Notes: generated by a model not told the origin, from the sequence alone. A DNA stretch of 64,000 bases from Ictalurus punctatus (GCF_001660625.3 NC_030437.2:3548501-3612500); one strand, 5' to 3'. Positions 25,691 to 37,415 are shown, numbered from the stretch's first letter. Translations and numbers: made by a program.

Positions 25691-26318
25691 CTGTTTACTA
25701 AGGGCTGAGGATAAGAGGAACGGATATCTGACAGGAACCTCGCTCTGCCCAAGGATAAACGTTCTCCGTTACCACGGTAACAAAACAGTAACACGCTGAT
25801 TACTGGGACACTCTGCACAACCGATTACGCTAACGAAGCTACATGAGAGTGCAATTTCTATGTTTTTAAAATTTAAAAAAAAAAAAGAATAAATAAATTT
25901 TTAAAAAATGACAGGAAGGTACTGGTGCTTTAGAAAACGCGTAGTGTTCGCTCGTCATGTACGTATTTTCGAATGTTAAAAGTGCAAACCGACTGGTGTT
26001 TCCAAAACGCAGAATCGGACGTTCACAATCCCGCATCGAAACGTGACCGAAACGAGTTTTGATGAGAAATGTGATCAAGAATTCCCGTAACGGAAGACAA
26101 ACGCATCAGTACATATCAGTAACGCTTTAGGTTTCTCTACGTTCGCAATCAAATCGAGTTTGTGACGGATTTCAGCTGAGAGTTTAAAGAACAAAACATT
26201 TAAAATTTAAGATGCTCTTGGGTAAAATAGGAGTGAATTCCATCAGAGGACTGATCAGAAATGGAATGATTGGAAAGTTTTGCTGATGTGTTACAGAGAC
26301 AAGGAATGCACAGCAGGA

Positions 26319-26324
<6 letters not shown>

Positions 26325-26375
<51 letters not shown>
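26325..26375. repeat. (GT)n microsatellite downstream of araf stop
   Basis: About 23 GT dinucleotides, preceded by ATATATAT. It lies just 3' of the araf stop codon (minus strand), so within the presumed araf 3'UTR as (CA)n. Cys-Val open frames here are artefacts. Confidence 0.95.
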
Positions 26376-26377
<2 letters not shown>

Positions 26378-26422
26378 TGTAGTGAGTGCGGAGGACAGAA
26401 TCTTGTGCAGAATCGTCTGGTT

Positions 26423-29400
26423 TCACAGAGGCAGGAAGCGCGTGGTGTGCAGCAGCATCGGGTTCAGGTCCTCAGCGTGAACAGCGCGGTGCAGAGACGG
26501 CTCCGAGGCACTGCGCTCGATCTTGGGCAAGAGATCCTGCACCTGCTCGATGGATACCAGGATCTGGTGGAAAACACACACACACACAAATGTCACAAAC
26601 ACATTTAAGGTGATCCTAAGAAAGTGGAACATTGTTTGGATTCATTTTTGTGATATTAAAAGAGAGAGAGAGAGAGAGCTGCTATAACGTAAGTGATGAC
26701 AGGAACTAACATGTTTCATGGATGTACAGTGCTGCGAAAAAGTATTTGCCCCATCCTGATTTCTTCTGTTTTTGTGTCTCTCATACTAAATGGTTTTAGA
26801 TCTTCAACATAAAATGAAGCAAAAAAAAAAGAAGAAGAAGAGTTATCGAACACACTATCACCTGTGTGAAAAACTTAAACTCTGGTTGTGCCACCTTCAG
26901 AAACAATAACTGCAACCAAACACTTGTCTTTCACTTACTTCGAGGACTAGGATTTACTCCGATGCATGTATTCATGTTTCCCTCAATTACTCCAAGTTGC
27001 CCAGGCCCTGAAGCAGCAAAGCATCCCCACACCATCACACTTCCACCACCACCACCATGCTTGACCACAGTAATGATGATCTTTTTTATAGAATTCTGTG
27101 TTTGGTTTACGCCAGGTGTAACGAGACCCCTGTCTTCCCAACAGTTCCACTTTCTCATCAGTCCACAGAACATTCTCCCAAAAGGTTCGAGGATCATCAA
27201 GTTGTGTTTTGGCAAGATTCAGACGAACCTTAATGTTATTCTGGGTTAGCAGTGGTTTTCACTACGCCACTCTTACATGGATGCCATTTTTGTCCAGTGT
27301 CTCTCATAGGGGAGTTATGAGCAATGACCTTTATTGATGCAAGAGAGGCCTGTATCTCCTTTGATGTTGTCCCAGAACCTTTGACATAACTTTGTAACCC
27401 TTCCCAGACTGATGTATGTCAATCACCTTATTCCTCAACATTTCTGGAATTTCAACTTTGCCATAGTGTGTTACTCGGGAAAACCTTTTAACCAACTTCA
27501 TGCTGTTGAAAAATTCTATTTAAGTGTTGATTAGATTGAACAGGGTTTGCAGTAATCAGGCCTGGTTGCGTCTAGTCCAGCTGAACCCCATAATGAATGT
27601 TTCAAAAATTTGGGGAATTAGTAACTACAGGGGGCAAATACATTTTCATACAGGTCCAGTTGGTATTGGAGAACTTTTTTTGCTTCAATAAATAACATTA
27701 TCATTGAAAAAAACCCTGTATTTTGTGTTTACTTAGGTTGACTTTTCTTTTATCTTAGATCTTATTGTAACGTCTGAAATGATTTAGTATGAGATGCACA
27801 CGAAAACAGAAGAAATCAAATACTTTTTCGCAGCACTGTATAAATGGACTGAAAAGTATGGTGTGGGAGAAGAAAAAAACAAAACAAAAAAATAACACGA
27901 TGTCATTCCCACCTGAGGAAAGAGCGGCCTTTCGTCCTGTTTGAATTTCAGACAGTCGACGATGAGACGTTTCATGGACTTAGGGCAGTTACTGTACAGC
28001 TTGCTGAGGTCTGGTGACAGGTAGCCTCGACCCACCATGAAAATGATCTGAAGTCAAAGAAACTAGTTCAGAGCAGTCATCATGTCAATAACAGTTCATA
28101 AACATGTGGTGGTCTGGGAAAACCCGTCGAATGTCAAACAAATGTCGATGTAAATATTTGTCAACAAAATGTATCTGGAAATGTTTTGCTTCCTGCAAAG
28201 ATCTTGCTGTGTAAGGAGCCAGGAAAAAGTAACACGTCAGTATACACACACCTTGCTACAAACCGAGTGTGCTGTTTGAAGGCGTACTATTCTATAATGG
28301 TGAACTATTTTCAGAATGACACTCATTTGATTACGTAGCTTCTTTTTAATAAGAAGTTATTCTGCCTTATTACCACCATATTTGTGTGTGTGGGTGTGTA
28401 TCATCTTATTTGGCGGATAAAACTGATTGTGTGACTCTCACTTGGTCGCGGTTGTTGATATTGGAGTACGGCAGTGTGCCGGACATCAGCTCGAACAGCA
28501 CCACCCCGTAGCCGTACACGTCCGACTGGAAGGTGTAAGGGTTCGGGTCTTGCATGCGGATCACCTCCGGAGCCTTGAGGAGCGGGAAAATGATCAACCG
28601 GGACATTATTGAGCTAGAGCAATGTTACGCACTGAATAACCCTGTCTAGAATAGATTCATTTATATACGTCGTCATCATCACGTGCTGTTAGCACAACCA
28701 CATGAATCATCGTTGCGTGTAAACACACTCGATGTGTCCTTCTCTATTACGTTTTCAGCAAACGCTGATTATACCAGTTTGACTCGTTGGCTAAGCCGAG
28801 CGCGTGAATGCTCACCATCCAGAGTATGGATCCGCTGGGCTGCTCCACCTGCTGCGAGCCGCTCCAGCGGGACTTGACCGTGGCCAGGCCAAAGTCGCCG
28901 ATCTTCACCGTCCAACCCTCGTGCAGGAAGATATCTGACACCAGGGCTAAGGGACTACACTGTTGAACCACCATCACCACCACTGCACACCAGACAGTGT
29001 GACTGGTTTGACGGATATCCAAGACTCAGTCTTACTTCACGTAATGAATCGCTTCATCCCACCGAAAGCGCCAAAAAAATAACTGAATCGGTCACTGAAT
29101 GAACCTGTTTCAGAAATCTCTCGTTTCTTTCATGCTTTCTTTTTAAGTCCCTGGTGTGTGGCGAGAGCACAATAGTGACCTGGCGTTTGATCCCAATTCT
29201 ATTTTTTTTATGTTCATTTGCATATCACTACTGTTCAACTGTTAAAAGTGAATATGGCCCTAAAAGTCTTGGACAAATTTGTCAACAATTCTTCTCAGAA
29301 AGGGCAGATAACAGTTCCGAGAAAGATGTCTGCCCGGCTATCGTTTCATAATCCAGCGGGGGGTTTTTTATATTACAAAAGGGTTCGATTTGTACGTCGT

Positions 29401-32400
29401 GTGAAAACGTCTGATACTGGTTTAAATCCTGCCGTTAAGGATACTATTAGATTTAAGGTCCCGATGAATGATATTCTTGGCATGAAGGTAGCTGTCGAAA
29501 AACAAACGAAAAAAAGTTGGCTCCTTTGTTAGTGCAGACAGTAAAATGCAGTAATAATATATTTTTTAAATGTTTATGATTCATCAGTTATTTATTCTGT
29601 GGTGCAGATTGGCGTACTCCATGCCCTGTGCCGTCTGGCGTGCCACGTCGATGCGCCTCATGGTTTCGAATTTGGTCTCGGTGACGTGCAGGTGGCGGTA
29701 GAGGCTGCTGCCTTCGCACCATTGCGTGATGATGGCGAAGTGCGGCTTCGTCATGAAGCCCATGAACAGCAGGATGTTGACGTGGCGCGTCTTCCTGCAA
29801 AAAAAAAAGTGCCAAAAGAGAAAGAAAGAACGGAGTAAGATCGTGTTTTAATGCAAGCAAAAGAAGCATGCCCTCGTCTCATTTCCCTCTAACTAGCGTC
29901 GAAAAACCCCCTGCCAGCAGCTTGAGGGCAGTCGTGTCACTTTGTTGGTCCAAGTGAGATCTTTTCCAAAGCTTAGTTTAAACAAATAAATAAATAAATA
30001 GAAACTCCCAAAGTTTGAGGAAGGACTCACCGAAGGACCTGCATTTCGTTCCTGAAGGCCTGCAGCTGCTCCGGTGTCGGCTCGGACACTTTCAGAATCT
30101 TGATGGCCACGTCGCCGTGCCACTTGCCCTTAAAGACGGTGCCGAAGGAGCCGGCACCGATGCGCTTCTGCATGGTCACTTGGTGCGAGGGCACTTCCCA
30201 GTAGTAGCTCGAGTCTCTGTAACGCTGCGGAACCCCAAAACAAAACCCGCACAATCCAAATCCGCTTCAGAGCACTATTTTACACACTTACCGATCCCGA
30301 AGATCACTATTCCTATCACTTCCTGAACAATAACATTGAAGGAGGTTAGAGAGATCTCAATAAAGCGTCTCAAGCCTCTCACCTGATTCCTTTCCCTTTT
30401 TCCGTCAAGGATGGGGGCCGGTTTGCGCTCCGGAGGCGATTTGGGAGGTTTTCGGCCCGGAGAGCCCAGGTGAGGCGGACTGGTCGAGGGTTTGGGAGAG
30501 GGTTCCGGTCCTGGAGGGAGAATACTTTCGCTAACTTTCTCTTGGACAACAGCATGTTGGTTGGTTACTTAAGAAATATTGTGGAAAAAAATACACTATA
30601 GGAGCCTGATTTAAGTGAAGTGAATGAACTCAGAAGGTGGAAGAAAAAAAAAACCCCCAAAAAATAAAAACAACATTGCGTGTAGAAAATGAAAGCGTCA
30701 CATGATAGCTTCCATCAAAAGAATGCCAACATGATAAAAACAACAAAAACTCACCCATTGGGCTGTTGGATTTTAATGCCTCCTAAATGAGAATAGGGGG
30801 AAGGAGAGAAAAAAAAGGAATGAATAAAACGATGAAGTAAACCTAAAAGTGTGGCAGAAGCAGGCAGAAAAGTGAGAGTCCAGTATACCAAGAACTCGTT
30901 TTGGTTTGTCCATCTGATTCTCTGATGGTTTTTTTTTTTAACGGTGTCAATACATGTGATGTAAACTGACAAAAAAAAACCACCGTCTTAAAGGACGTCA
31001 CTATTACGCCTGAACGTTTTTAATTACCGTGATGACGACTGTGATGATGATGATTATTATTATTACTGCCATGCCTGGTAATTAGCTAATGAATTTATGT
31101 GTTTGTCCACTCTTATACAAGATCGAATCATCCTTCACCTGTGAGGTCCTGCGATCCGGATCGATACGAGCGCTCGGGTTTGGCAGCGGCGATTCTGGAA
31201 ATCCGGAATACTCGATAAAATGCGTGCTCGTTTTTAAGGTTCGCGGTAAATTTCCCATCGGATTGTGATGCTGAATAGTTTCCTAACGAATCGGATCGAC
31301 CTCAGCAGGAGTCCGTGTTTTTTTTTTTTTTTTTTTTTTAAGAAACAACAATAGAGCATACACGCTGTTTCATACGAGGACTCGGTAGTGGACTCAGACT
31401 TTTTGGACCGTACTGTCTTGTTTACTCGAACCGTACTGACTGGCGGCTTTAACTTTCTGACCTCGATGACGCTGGCCGCTCCAGGCCCCAGCGTGCTGAC
31501 CATGTGGACGTTGGGGGTTGATGTGGAGCGGAGCCTCTGCAGGGCCAGGCCGTCCCCTCCTGGCATGGGGAAGTGGAACGCCGAGGCTGGCGACAGCAGC
31601 GCTGAACTACAAAAACACAGTCGTAAGCTAATTAAACATGCTTCAACATGAGCCAATCAGATTTGTAGAGGAAAAAAAAAAAAACACCACCACTGCTTTC
31701 TGACTAGGTTTCGATGCGACACGACTTCTTCTCCATACGTTAAGTGTTATTAAATATAATCTCGCACACGCGACACACCACGTACCAAGCAGGCTCGGGC
31801 GTTAAGGGGATGTCAGTGGGGATAGGATCGGACACGACTATATCAGTGACCGCCGTGCAGTCTCCTGCACTCCTGAGAAAAGAACACACACACGTTCAAC
31901 TCTCTATGCTTATCTCGTTCTGAATGAGAAATATCCCAAACACACACAAACATGGTTCATCTACATGGTTCAAAATAAACATGTTGTTAGGTAACAAGTG
32001 AGATCGTGAGTTTACATTCTCTCTCTCTCCCTCTCTCTCTCTCTTTCTTTCTCTCTCTCACACACACACCGTTTTATGGTGTCCATGTCCAGGCAGACCG
32101 TGGGAACTTTGCTGCTGCAGTGCTGGTGGAACTTGTAGCCGCACGTCTGGCACCGGAAGCCGTTGAACAGGAACTTGTGGCAGAAGTCACAGTACGCTAA
32201 CTTAAAGAAGGTTTTACGAACCTGGAAAAGACGTTTCGAAAAGCAAGAAGCAGTTGTGTTTAACAGTGCCATGTTCACTTCTTACGCTAAATAGAATTCA
32301 CTATCACGTTGTTGCTTTTTTTTAAAAAACAATTAAACATCACGGTCAAGATGGTTAATTACAACGACACGACGTGTCCGATTATTATAATGAAAAAATT

Positions 32401-32995
32401 TTCAAAGGAAATTCGTGTTCTTCTGCGAATACTTACAAAGTTGTGCATGGTGAGGGGGACGTCATCCAAAACCTCGACGAGAAGCTCCTCGCCGACAAGC
32501 GGCGTGATGTCAGTGTTCCATTCTGTCAGCCTTTTACGACTGACGAACAAACATTCCCATAACAATAAAAAGGTATTTACATAGTCATTTATTTTTTAAG
32601 TCGATGTCACATTGAGGTTTTAATTCTTTCATTAAAACTATTTCGCAGGCATAGTGCGTGACACCACACTCACCCTTCGAGGAGGCGGAAAACGGCGCAA
32701 CAGTCCTGAGTGAGGCCTCGCACCTTGAGCGCTTTGTCCAGACTGTCGTACACCGTCTGACCCGGACGCACGTTCACCTGAACACAGAGTTTTGCTCGGG
32801 TTTACCGACCACAGTAACTCGTTTGCCCGTGTGACATCATTGAATAATTTATTTATCTATTTATTTTGATGTCTGGACTGTGCTCACCACTGTGCGCTGT
32901 TTGTTGGGGAGGTAGACACGGATGGTTCCTCCGCCTCGGGGAACGTCCTCCGGGCTCGTCTCCCCCGACGAGGAGCAGGATGACGTGGAGGACAT
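26423..32995 (-). CDS. araf: A-Raf serine/threonine kinase (RAF family)
   Basis: MAP3K that relays RAS-GTP to MEK. Exons in transcript order: 32995-32888, 32777-32674, 32539-32437, 32221-32070, 31872-31786, 31606-31462, 30782-30755 (28 nt), 30510-30383, 30224-30031, 29794-29618, 29491-29445 (47 nt), 28934-28816, 28573-28442, 28047-27913, 26563-26423. Total 1800 nt, 599 aa against 606 in human. RAS-binding domain: YLPNKQRTV to PLTMHNF. Zinc-binding C1 domain from residue 106: RKTFFKLAYCDFC to FHQHCSSKVPTVC; this HQHCSSKVPTVC wording is A-Raf type. RSTSTP puts a 14-3-3 serine at 214. SSYYWEV starts the kinase; GAGSFG loop, VAIK Lys327, HRD Asp420, DFG Asp438; C-terminal 14-3-3 site RSASEP with Ser573. 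The N-region is SSYY, as in RAF1, not SGYY as in human A-Raf. Exon phases match BRAF/RAF1. Divergently transcribed from usp30. Confidence 0.96.
26726..27839 (-). mobile_element. Tc1-like element remnant, same family as 22027-22850, copy B in araf last intron
   Basis: Terminal inverted repeats: ACAGTGCTGCGAAAAAGTAT at the left and its complement (ATACTTTTTCGCAGCACTGT) at the right, flanked by TA on both sides as expected of a Tc1/mariner insertion. Minus-strand coding remnants include GGGGSVMVWGCFAASGPGQL (about 26980-27060), a Tc1 core motif, with FGRMFCGLMRKWNCWEDRG upstream; near 27440 a HTH start is recognisable. It has several stops and shifts and is inactive. It is inserted in a piece of the dispersed repeat family (26680-26725). 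Confidence 0.85.
31141..31196 (-). other. Candidate 56-nt cassette (poison) exon in araf, probably not constitutive
   Basis: On the minus strand this segment is bounded by GGATTTCCAG| and |GTGAAGG, both reasonable splice sites, and lies between coding exons 31606-31462 and 30782-30755. Its 56-nt length would shift the frame and give a stop (TAA) in the next exon. The neighbouring exons join in frame without it, as in RAF1. It is either a chance pair of sites or a rarely used exon triggering decay. Confidence 0.2.
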
Positions 32996-33120
32996 GGCGT
33001 CTCCACGGGGAAGAAGAGACAGGGAGGACGCGGCACTGAGCTTCAGTCAGCCGCGAGAGAGAGAGAGAGGGAGAGAGAGAGAGGGAGGATCAGGGTGGCG
33101 CCCTCACCTGGAGCCTGGGA
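32996..33120 (-). other. araf 5' untranslated part of exon 2 and its acceptor region
   Basis: Upstream of the chosen ATG at 32995 the minus strand reads a long CTCTCTCTCT tract then CGGCTGACTGAAG and CTCAG, candidate acceptors for joining to the distal first exon at 39.18 kb. A more proximal acceptor (CCCCGTGGAG|ACGCC) would join the upstream ATGGCCGCCGCCTCAG of exon 1 in frame and add MAAASDA to the N-terminus. Which is used cannot be decided from sequence. Confidence 0.35.
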
Positions 33121-33566
33121 GAATGGAAAAAAAAGCAAAAAAAAACAAACAAAAAAAACAAAACAAACAAGAGACGTATAAACATGGAGAGTTTTCGTAC
33201 AAGGTGAGTGAGATTTTCTAGATACAAACTGCACGACTCCACGAATCAGTGAACAAATCTGAATGAATCATTTAACTGAAGTGAGCCATTAAACATCTTA
33301 ACAGTCGACAGTGAGCACAGGTAGCAAGGCAGTGACATGGGCGAAGCAGCAAGTGAGGTCAAGCAGGACAAGCAGACTCCTCTTTTCATCCGGCGCAAAG
33401 AGTTGCCTTATGTGTGAAAAGATTTATTTATTTATATAAAAATAGACGCAAGTCAGAGTAGTAGCCCGTACATGTGATATTCCAGTCTTGCATACGCGGC
33501 AAATCCAAAGTCTACTCACGTTATTATAATTAAAAAAATTTTTTTTCATAAAATAGTTAAATAGGG

Positions 33567-33768
33567 CAGTGGTGGCTTAGTGGTTAAGGTGTTGGTCTAC
33601 TGCTCAGAAGGTTGCGAGTTCAAACCCCAGCACCGCCAAGCTGCCATTGTTGGGCTCTTGAGCAAGACCCTTAACCCTCAATTGCTCAGATGAATGAATG
33701 AGATAAGTGTAAGTCGCTCTGGATAAGTGCATCTGCCAAATACCGTAAATGTAAAATGTAAATGTACT
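33567..33768 (+). mobile_element. tRNA-derived SINE in araf intron 1
   Basis: GGCAGTGGTGGCTTAGTGGT then TAAGGTGTTGG (A-box-like) and GGTTGCGAGTTCAAACCCCAG (B-box) give a tRNA-like head. The body reads GCTGCCATTGTTGGGCTCTT then GAGCAAGACCCTTAACCCTC, and the tail AGTCGCTCTGGATAAGTGCATCTGCCAAAT ends in TGTAAATGTAAA repeats. This is a typical fish SINE. It is antisense to araf. Confidence 0.85.
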
Positions 33769-34281
33769 CGTGCTCTGGAAGCGTGACATATAATATAATT
33801 GGATAACGAACGGCAATAAATCAACGCAAATTTAATCCCGAGTAAAATCATTCTAAGTGTGACATTTGTGAGTTATTTTGCAGCCCTTCAAATGTGCAGC
33901 CATTCAAACGTGACGAGCATGTAGTCCTCTCATTTCACACTGAATCACCAGTGCCTAGTTCCCAAGCTGTTAGAACCCCCCACACACACACACACCTCAT
34001 TCCATTTGTCAAGTCTGTTGGGTAACGATGCGTGAGCAGTGCTAATCTCACCTCAACATTTTGCTTGACGGAGACAAACCGTGTGCATCAGCAATCGAGC
34101 CCCCACAACATCTTTTGTCTCTAACTAAACCTCTGCCATCAGGGTCTAAACCGAATAAACGGCAGGAAACTAACAAGCACAAAAGCTTTTAACATCACGC
34201 ACATGTAAGTGTATGTAATACAATACAATATAAGGCAATACAATGTGATTCAGTATGGAAATAAAACTTTAAAACAGGTCA

Positions 34282-35045
34282 TTGGGACACGCCTCCTCCA
34301 CTGGGACCGACGGGTACAGAGGATACTCCTCCTCCACTGGGACCGACGGGTACAGAGGACACGCCTCCTCCACTGGGACCGACGGGTACAGAGGACACGC
34401 CTCCTCCACTGGGACCGACGGGTACAGAGGACACGCCTCCTCCACTGGGACCGACGGGTACAGAGGACACGCCTCCTCCACTGGGACCGACGGGTACAGA
34501 GGACACGCCTGATTCACTGGGACCGACAGGTACAGAGGACACGCGTCCTTCACTGGGACCGACGGGTACAAAGGACACGCCTCCTCCAGTGGGACCGACA
34601 GGTACAGAGGACACGCGTCCTTCAATGGGACCGACGGGTACACAGGACACACCTCCTCCACTGGGACCGACGGGTACACAGGACACGCCTCCTCCAGTGA
34701 GACAGACGGGTACGGAGGACACGCTTCCTCCACTGGGACTGACGGGTACAAAGGACACGCCTCCTCCAGTGGGACCGACAGGTACGGAGGACACGCCTCC
34801 TCCAGTGGGACCGACGGTACAGAGGACACACCTCCTCCACTGGCACCGACGGGTACGGAGGACACGCCTCCTCCAGTGGGACCGACGGTACAGAGGACAC
34901 GCCTCCTCCACTGGCACCGACGGGTACGGAGGACACGCCTCCTCCACTGGCACCGACGGGTACGGAGGACACGCCTCCTCCACTGGGACCGACGGGTACG
35001 GAGGACACGCCTCCTCCACTGGGACCGACGGGTACGGAGGCCAAA
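34282..35045. repeat. 36-bp GC-rich minisatellite (VNTR) in araf intron 1
   Basis: About 21 head-to-tail copies of a 36-bp unit containing CGCCTCCTCCACTGGGACC and GACGGGTACAGAGGACA. Because 36 is a multiple of three, uninterrupted frames exist on both strands (up to 257 codons on minus, 163 on plus), giving 12-residue repeats such as TGTDGYRGHASS or EEACPLYPSVPV. These frames have no codon-level conservation against the repeat, no family match and no separate promoter, so they are not called as genes. Units vary at a few positions (GAC/CACC, TACAGA/TACGGA). Confidence 0.95.
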
Positions 35046-35324
35046 TATCCACGGATGGTGTGACGCACTAAGCAGAATGATTAGAACACTGGGACTTTTT
35101 TGTAGAGTACGCAGTGTTATTTTGAGTCATCTGTAGCACCGATGCTGCGGTGATTTGTCAATAAGTTATTGGAAACGTGGGGTTTTTTTTTCCAAAGGCA
35201 GAAATGAGAGTGCTCAGTGTGTGTAACTGACCATGGCGTAACAGAGAGAAAACCCAAACTTGAGCATTAACCTACAAACCTTTTTGATCATTCCCAAAAA
35301 AAGTCATGAGATGCTTTCGTCCCC

Positions 35325-36232
35325 TCTAGATTAGATTACTGTACTGCCTTACTGTCTGGATGTTCCAGTAGGAGCATAAATAAACTCCAGGTAGTCCAGA
35401 ATGCAGCTGCTAGAGTCCTAACTAGAACCAGAAGATACGACCACATTACCCCGATCTTATCCACACTGCATTGGCTCCCAGTGAAATCTCGCATTAACTA
35501 TAAAATACTCTTATTAACCTATAAAGCACTAAATGGTCTCGCGCCACATTATCTAAGGGACCTTTTGGTTTTCTATGATCCGCCACGCCTACTTAGATCA
35601 AAAGATGCAGGCTATTTGTTGGTACCTCGAATAGTGAAGGCTACAGCAGGGGGAAGAGCTTTCTCTTATAGAGCCCCACAGTTATGGAACAGTCTTCCTA
35701 TTAGTGTTCGGGACTCAGACACAGTCTCAGTGTTTAAGTCTAGGCTTAAAACGTATTTGTTTACTCAAGCCTACCCTGACTAGATCCTGTTCTACTACTT
35801 CGCAGTCCTAATAATCTCTTCTCTCCCTCTCTCCTTTCGCCGAGCCCCACACGAATTTATGGAGATACTAGACATCCAGATCCTTTCTGCCTCTGGATGG
35901 AGCTCAAATCTTCTTTAATTCCAGACTGCTGGGACTACGGCTGCTCCTAACGCCATACAGACTTCATATAAATCCATAATGAACTTTTTCACACTATCTG
36001 TTGTTACCCAGATGAGGATGGGTTCCCTTCTGAGTCGGGTTCCTCTCAAGGTTTCTTCCTCTTAAAACATCTTAGGGAGTTTTTCCTTGGCACCGTCGCC
36101 ACTCAGTGTCTTGCTCAGTTGGGATAAATTCACACCTTTAATATCTGTATACCGTGTTGATATTTCTGTAAAGCTGCTTTGAGACAATGTCTATTGTAAA
36201 AAGCGCTATACAAATAAAATTGAATTGAATGC
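35325..36232 (+). mobile_element. L2-clade LINE 3' end (5'-truncated)
   Basis: The plus strand reads the C-terminal end of a non-LTR reverse transcriptase: LQVVQNAAARVLTRTRRYDH, ITPILSTLHWLPVKSRINYK, ILLLTYKALNGLAPHYLRDL, then PRLLRSKDAGYLLVPR, AFSYRAPQLWNSLPISVR and FKSRLKTYLFTQAYPD with a stop near 35783. A 3'UTR follows and ends in AGCTGCTTTGAGACAATGTC and AAAAAGCGCTATACAAATAAA with a short TTGAAT tail at 36232, the standard L2 terminus. The frame is intact for at least 100 codons, so this is a fairly young insertion. 5' truncated, as usual for target-primed integration. It is antisense to araf intron 1. Confidence 0.9.
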
Positions 36233-36464
36233 TTCTCAAGTTTCACCATTTTGCTCACTACGGGATGCGAACAACTTCCCAAACGTCCAATTAGCGCCTT
36301 CTGGTGAGTCAGATCTCCCGACTGAGAGATTAGATGAGAGACATGATGTGTGTGAAAGAGAAACACTGTGTCACGACAATCAGCCTCTGAACTGACCGTC
36401 CAAACCGCCACAAAACTACACTTTAACTCGTCATTCTTGCTGTCAATGGCAAGCGCTTTGTGAC

Positions 36465-37415
36465 TGCACTCTCTCTCTCGCTCTCTCTCTCATGCTCAGT
36501 CTCTCTCACACATTATCTCGCTCTCTCACTCGCTCCGTTTCTCTCTCTCTTTCTCGTTTCTTGCTGTCTGTCTCTTGGTCTCTCTCTCTGTCTCTCTTTC
36601 TCGCTTGCTCTGTCTGTCTCTTGGTCTCTCTCTTTCTTGCTCGCTCTGTCTCTCTCTTTCTCTGGCTCTGTCTCCCTTGCTCTGTCTCACTCTGTCTCTT
36701 GGTCTCCCTCTTTCTCTCGCTCTGGCTCACTCTCGGTCTGTCTCTTGGTCTCCCTCTTTCTCTCGCTCTGGCTCTGTCTCGCTCTTTCTCTCTATCTGTC
36801 TCTGTCTCACTGTCGCTCGTTCTGTCCCTCTCTTCTCTCTCGCTCTCTCTCATGCTCAGTCTCTCTCACACATTATCTCGCTCTCTCACTCGCTCCGTCT
36901 CTCTCACACACTGTCTTGCTCCGTCTTCTCTCTCTTTCTCGTTTCTTGCTGTCTGTCTCTTGGTCTCTCTCTCTCTCTGTGTCTCTCTCTCTGTGTCTCT
37001 CTCTCTGTGTCTCTCTCTCTGTGTCTCTCTCTCTGTGTCTCTCTCTCTGTGTCTCTCTCTCTGTGTCTCTCTCTTTCTCGCTTGCTCTATCTGTCTCTTG
37101 GTCACTCTCTTTCTCGCTCCCTCTGTCTCTCTCGCTATGTCTCACTCTCGGTCTGTCTCTTGGTCTCCCTCTTTCTCTGGCTCTGTCTCGCTCTTTCTCT
37201 CTCTCTGTCGCTCGTTCTGTCCCTCTCTTTTCTCTCGCTCGCTCCGTCTCTCTCTCTCTTTCACTTGCTCTGTCCCTCTCTTTTCTCTCACTCGCTCTGT
37301 CTCTCTCTTTTGCTCTCGCTCGCTGTCTCTCTCACCCTGTCTCTCTCTTTCGCGCTTGCTCACTCTGTCTCTTTCTTTGTCTCTCTCGCTTACTGTCTCG
37401 GTCTCTCCTGCACAC
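36465..37415. repeat. Polypyrimidine CTCTGT-rich block with 14-bp tandem subrepeat
   Basis: About 950 bp of nearly pure pyrimidine on plus (CTCTCTCTGTCTCTTTCTCG types). At about 36968-37070 it resolves into roughly eight copies of a 14-bp unit TCTCTCTCTCTGTG. Larger internal duplications exist: ATGCTCAGTCTCTCTCACAC occurs near 36493 and 36850. Open frames up to 347 codons in all forward frames are low-complexity Ser/Leu artefacts. On the araf transcript it is polypurine. Confidence 0.95.

Larger units (their letters stand above)
19811..26422. other. Tail-to-tail intergenic region between cd53 and araf, repeats only
   Basis: No coding exon is recognised on either strand. It contains dispersed repeat copies near 20200-20600 and 23360-23760, an ATT microsatellite at about 20477-20507, A-rich sequence at 20820-21210, a Tc1-family element at 22027-22850, a degenerate interspersed repeat at 24520-24730, another Tc1-related element at 25095-25690 and a GT microsatellite at 26325-26375. 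The araf 3'UTR must enter it from the right; an AATAAA on the minus strand lies near 25107 and another near 21116, but neither can be assigned. Confidence 0.5.

Noticed and set aside
31601..31601. Acceptor TTCAG|CGCTG for araf exon 6
   Set aside because: It breaks the frame with the preceding exon (ending GCTTG); the acceptor TTGTAG|TTCAGC at 31606 restores it and makes the total coding length divisible by three.
33567..33640. A functional tRNA gene
   Set aside because: A-box and B-box are present, but the segment continues into a SINE body and cannot fold into a complete cloverleaf with a clear anticodon arm.
34269..35068. Open frames of 198 and 257 codons on minus and 163 on plus
   Set aside because: They are a by-product of the 36-bp tandem unit, which lacks stops in several frames. 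No start context, no family match.
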